In this document: piece after piece, positions 33,864 to 36,484 of the stretch | Layout of the letters: every line of letters starts with the position of its first letter | Position numbering within the stretch: position 1 is the stretch's first letter | Position numbers and translations under genes: made by a program | The notes under the pieces: generated by a model | What the model was told of the DNA's origin: nothing | The model's database searches: none | The model's input: only the letters and a program-made list of their open reading frames with translations | Source: Planctomycetaceae bacterium | Lineage (GTDB): Bacteria > Planctomycetota > Planctomycetia > Pirellulales > Pirellulaceae | Direction of reading: 5' to 3' | DNA length: 36,484 nt | NCBI GenBank assembly: GCA_007121535.1 | Contig: SKKK01000563.1 | Coordinates: 1 to 36,484, forward strand

Positions 33864-35777
33864 TTAGCCGCCCAATTCAGCGGCTTCTTCCCAATGCTCG
33901 TACAGCCCGGCCAATTCCAGCTTGGTTTGCTCCAATTCGGCGGTGGTCTGCTTGACTCGGGCGCCATCACGCAAGATCTCGGGGTCCGTCAGCGCCGCGT
34001 GAAGCGTTTCGATGCGATCCTCTCGGTGATGGATATCGGCCTCGATATCAGCCAATTTTCGATAAGGGAAGCGGCGTTTCTTTCGCGAAGCTCTGCTGGC
34101 CTTCGATCCGGCTTCGCCATTTTGCGACGCCGAAACGGAACGGTCTGCCTGATTCGCCTCGTCTTCCGCTACGGCCTTTGCTTGGCGTACCAGATTCAGG
34201 TAGGTGTCGTAATTTCCATCGATCACGCGGAATCGGCCGGGTTCCACGACCAGCAGATGATCGGCGACCTTGTTCAAGAAGTACCGGTCGTGGCTGACGA
34301 ACATCACAGTGCCCTCGAAATCACGGAGTGCCCGTTCCAGCGCATCGCGTGCCCAAAGATCCAAGTGATTCGTCGGCTCGTCCAAGATCAGCACGTTTGC
34401 GTCCGCCGCGGCCAACATGGCCAACGCCGTTCGGTTCCGCTCACCACCACTCAATTGGTCCACTCGCTGGAACGCCATGTCGCCCGTGATGCCGAACCGA
34501 GCCAGCAGATCGCGTCGCTGCTGTTCGACGAATTCCTTGTGCTGGGGGCGGATGGCGTCGACGACCTGCGAGTCTTCGTCCAAACATCGCAATTGCTGAT
34601 CGAAGTAGCCGATTCGCACACCGGTGCCGTGGACAACTCTTCCCGAATCCACGGGGCACTCGCCCATAAGACAGCGCAGCAGGGTAGTTTTGCCGGAACC
34701 GTTGGGTCCCAAGATCCCCCACTTTTCGCCTCGGAGGACATCGAACGTCAGGTTTTCGAACAAAGGCTGCTGAAAGGCCTTCGATAATCGTTCGACGCGA
34801 ATGACGATATCGCCGGTCCGGCTGGGCGGAGCGAAACGCATCGGAGGCGGAGCGATTTCACGAGGTGCTTCGACGGGCTCGATCCGCTGGAGCTTCTTTC
34901 GGCGATCTTCCGCCTGAGCGTGCTTTTGTCCGTACTGGTTTCGCCGGATGAAATCCTCCATTTTGGCAATTTCCGTCTGCTGACGCTCGAACGTCCGCCG
35001 CTGTACCTCAAGCCGTTCGGCCTTCTGTCGTTGGTACGCCGAATAATTCCCCGGATAGCAGTCCACCGTACCGCAGAACAGTTCCAGCGTCCGCGTCGCC
35101 ACTCGATCCAAAAAGTAACGGTCGTGGCTGACCAGAATCAGCGCCTGTTGCGAGGTCACCAAGTAGTCCTCCAACCACTGAGTCGCTTCCAGGTCCAAGT
35201 GGTTGGACGGTTCGTCCAGCAGCAAAACGTCCGGTTCTTCCAACAGCAGCTTGGCCAGCAACAGCCGGTTCTGTTGACCGCCGCTCAACTGTGACACTCG
35301 CTGTTGGAACGAAGCCGGTTCGAAGCCCAGCCCGATCAAAACCCGCTCGATCTTATGATCCACGTGGTAACCATCACGGCGATGCAGTTCCTGTTGCAGA
35401 TGATCGAACCGCTGACCCAATCGCCGATGCTCGGCCGGATCGTCCGTCTGGCTCAATCGGTCAGCGATCGCTTCGGCCTGTTCGTTCATGTCCAGCAATT
35501 CCCGCAGCGCCTCGCGAGCTTCGTCCCAAAGCGTTCGATCTTGAGCGAACTCCGGGTGCTGTTCCAAGAATCCCACGCTGGTGCCAGCGACCCAATCCAC
35601 CGTCCCGGCATCCGCTTCCTCGCGATCGGCCAGGATTTTCAACAGGGTTGTCTTGCCGGTTCCATTGGGTCCGACTAGCGCCGCCCGCTGTCCGGCGCGC
35701 AAATCGAAACTGACGCCGTCCAGAACCGGATCGGGCCCATAGTGTTTTCGGACTTCTTGAACGGTCAAACGCATCAT
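33864..35777 (-). CDS. ABC-F family ATPase (Uup-like)
   Basis: ABC-F proteins are soluble, have no membrane partner, and act on the ribosome or in DNA-related roles. The 637-residue protein has two ATPase halves. Walker A motifs are GPNGTGKTT (about 36-44) and GPNGSGKTT (about 356-364). Signatures are QLSGGQQNRL and QLSGGERNRT; Walker B motifs are LLLDEPSNHLDL and LILDEPTNHLDL. An arm and a linker rich in R, Q and E (about 240-310) joins the halves, and a coiled-coil-like C-terminal region (about 575-637, LADIEADIHHREDRIETLHA) matches the Uup type. No membrane helices are seen. Precise ABC-F subgroup, and therefore role, is not certain. It lies 54 bases after mnmA, upstream of pyc. Confidence 0.9.
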   Translation of the reverse strand: MMRLTVQEVRKHYGPDPVLDGVSFDLRAGQRAALVGPNGTGKTTLLKILADREEADAGTVDWVAGTSVGFLEQHPEFAQDRTLWDEAREALRELLDMNEQAEAIADRLSQTDDPAEHRRLGQRFDHLQQELHRRDGYHVDHKIERVLIGLGFEPASFQQRVSQLSGGQQNRLLLAKLLLEEPDVLLLDEPSNHLDLEATQWLEDYLVTSQQALILVSHDRYFLDRVATRTLELFCGTVDCYPGNYSAYQRQKAERLEVQRRTFERQQTEIAKMEDFIRRNQYGQKHAQAEDRRKKLQRIEPVEAPREIAPPPMRFAPPSRTGDIVIRVERLSKAFQQPLFENLTFDVLRGEKWGILGPNGSGKTTLLRCLMGECPVDSGRVVHGTGVRIGYFDQQLRCLDEDSQVVDAIRPQHKEFVEQQRRDLLARFGITGDMAFQRVDQLSGGERNRTALAMLAAADANVLILDEPTNHLDLWARDALERALRDFEGTVMFVSHDRYFLNKVADHLLVVEPGRFRVIDGNYDTYLNLVRQAKAVAEDEANQADRSVSASQNGEAGSKASRASRKKRRFPYRKLADIEADIHHREDRIETLHAALTDPEILRDGARVKQTTAELEQTKLELAGLYEHWEEAAELGG

Positions 35778-35831
35778 GGCTAGCGCAGCGTAATATAGGC
35801 AGATGCGTTCTTCATCGCAAGAACCGGGCGC

Positions 35832-36484
35832 CTATTCGATCCAACCGCCGCCCAGGACTTGATCGTCCTGATAACAGACCACGGCTTGGCCAGGGGCGAT
35901 GCCGAAACACGGCTGATCGAACTTGATTCGCAATCGGCCATCACTTTCGATTCGAGCCGTCGCAGCTTGCGCGCGATGCTGGTAGCGGATCTGAGCCAAG
36001 CAGCGGAAGCGGTCGGCGGGTGGCGACACCAGCCAGTTGGTGTCTGTGGCGGTCAGCTCCGTACGATCCAACTCGCCGCGCCGTCCGATGACCACTCGAC
36101 GGCTGTCCGGTTCGATGCGCACGACAAAATAAGGCTCGCCTAAAGCGACACCCAGACCTTTTCGCTGGCCGATCGTAAAAGCCTCGATACCCTGATGTTG
36201 CCCGACAACCCGTCCATCGGTGGTGACGATCGTTCCCGATCGGTCGCCATTGGATGCTCGACGTTGGCGAATGAAATCGGCATGATCGCCGGAAGTGACG
36301 AAGCAAATCTCCTGACTGTCGCGCTTGTCTGCCACCCGCAAACCGAGTTCGGTTGCGACCTGCCGGATTCGTGGTTTATCAAAGCCACCGACTGGTAACA
36401 ACATCTGGTGAAAACGATCACGACGAATCCCGAACAAAACGTAGGATTGATCTTTACCCGCGTCCACGCCACGATGGAGATGCA
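35832..36484 (-). CDS. mnmA: tRNA-specific 2-thiouridylase MnmA (5' part beyond window)
   Basis: MnmA adds sulfur to U34 of tRNA-Glu, -Gln and -Lys, using ATP and sulfur from a relay. The frame is open to the right window edge and reads LHRGVDAGKDQSYVLFGI, the strongly conserved KDQSY region. GTG 36467 inside this motif is therefore not the start. The second catalytic cysteine is in RDSQEICFVTSG. The C-terminal part has the expected beta-barrel segments: FTIGQRKGLGVALGEPYFV and a final GQAVVCYQDDQVLGGGWIE, typical of the family's end. About 217 residues are present of about 360, so the PP-loop and first cysteine lie outside. It is upstream of the ABC-F gene on the same strand. Confidence 0.95.
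   Translation of the reverse strand, partial: HLHRGVDAGKDQSYVLFGIRRDRFHQMLLPVGGFDKPRIRQVATELGLRVADKRDSQEICFVTSGDHADFIRQRRASNGDRSGTIVTTDGRVVGQHQGIEAFTIGQRKGLGVALGEPYFVVRIEPDSRRVVIGRRGELDRTELTATDTNWLVSPPADRFRCLAQIRYQHRAQAATARIESDGRLRIKFDQPCFGIAPGQAVVCYQDDQVLGGGWIE

Noticed and set aside
36465-36467. GTG as start of mnmA
   Set aside because: The frame continues to the window edge with the conserved LHRGVDAGKDQSY sequence, so this codon is internal.

Overview
The window looks like a chromosomal segment from a planctomycete, probably Pirellulales (Rhodopirellula/Blastopirellula-like). This is inferred from gene content: a Tat-exported DUF1501 protein next to a DUF1800 protein, an iduronate-2-sulfatase-like S1 sulfatase, secreted PQQ-type beta-propeller and leucine-rich-repeat proteins, several large secreted proteins of unknown family, and a high-GC sequence. 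Core metabolic genes are mixed with accessory secreted proteins. I see no rRNA, tRNA or CRISPR.

Left part (1-9340). An rtcA gene cut by the window edge lies behind purU in a tight minus-strand pair. A plus-strand sugar-phosphate isomerase/epimerase-like gene follows, and it is clearly broken (frameshift plus an apparent internal deletion). It converges on a minus-strand run that reads, in transcription order, PQQ beta-propeller protein, DUF1570-like metalloprotease with leucine-rich repeats, ribokinase, and a proline-rich single-pass membrane protein.

Middle (9340-17720). A repeat-rich intergenic region leads into a REP-associated tyrosine (Y1/HUH) transposase gene. It is flanked by GGTGCCACCCAT in inverted orientation, and the motif on one side lies inside a perfect 38-bp tandem duplication. 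Minus-strand genes follow: DUF1501/DUF1800, a large secreted protein of unknown family, and an ABC-2-type ATPase/permease pair whose reading frames overlap by 71 bases.

Right part (17720-36484). A plus-strand operon-like run encodes a 68-residue two-helix membrane protein (TTG start), a predicted secreted cysteine amidase/peptidase of the permuted NlpC/P60 (YiiX-like) type, TrkA, TrkH and a D-lactate dehydrogenase. Then come a KDG-kinase-like PfkB sugar kinase, a eukaryote-like adenylosuccinate lyase, a secreted protein of unknown family and the sulfatase. On the minus strand, converging on the sulfatase, are a full-length pyruvate carboxylase, an ABC-F ATPase and mnmA, which is cut by the window edge.

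The most distinctive non-coding content is at least four families of short palindromic repeats confined to gaps between genes: a 21-bp-arm family at 3059 and 9421; a 58-bp element at 15703 and 30196, in opposite orientations and nearly identical; a CCGGCCNG-centred family at 3150, 9384 and 24500; and the repeats flanking the transposase. No known defence system is present. The best candidate for an undescribed functional unit is the small membrane protein, predicted amidase and TrkA/TrkH cluster.
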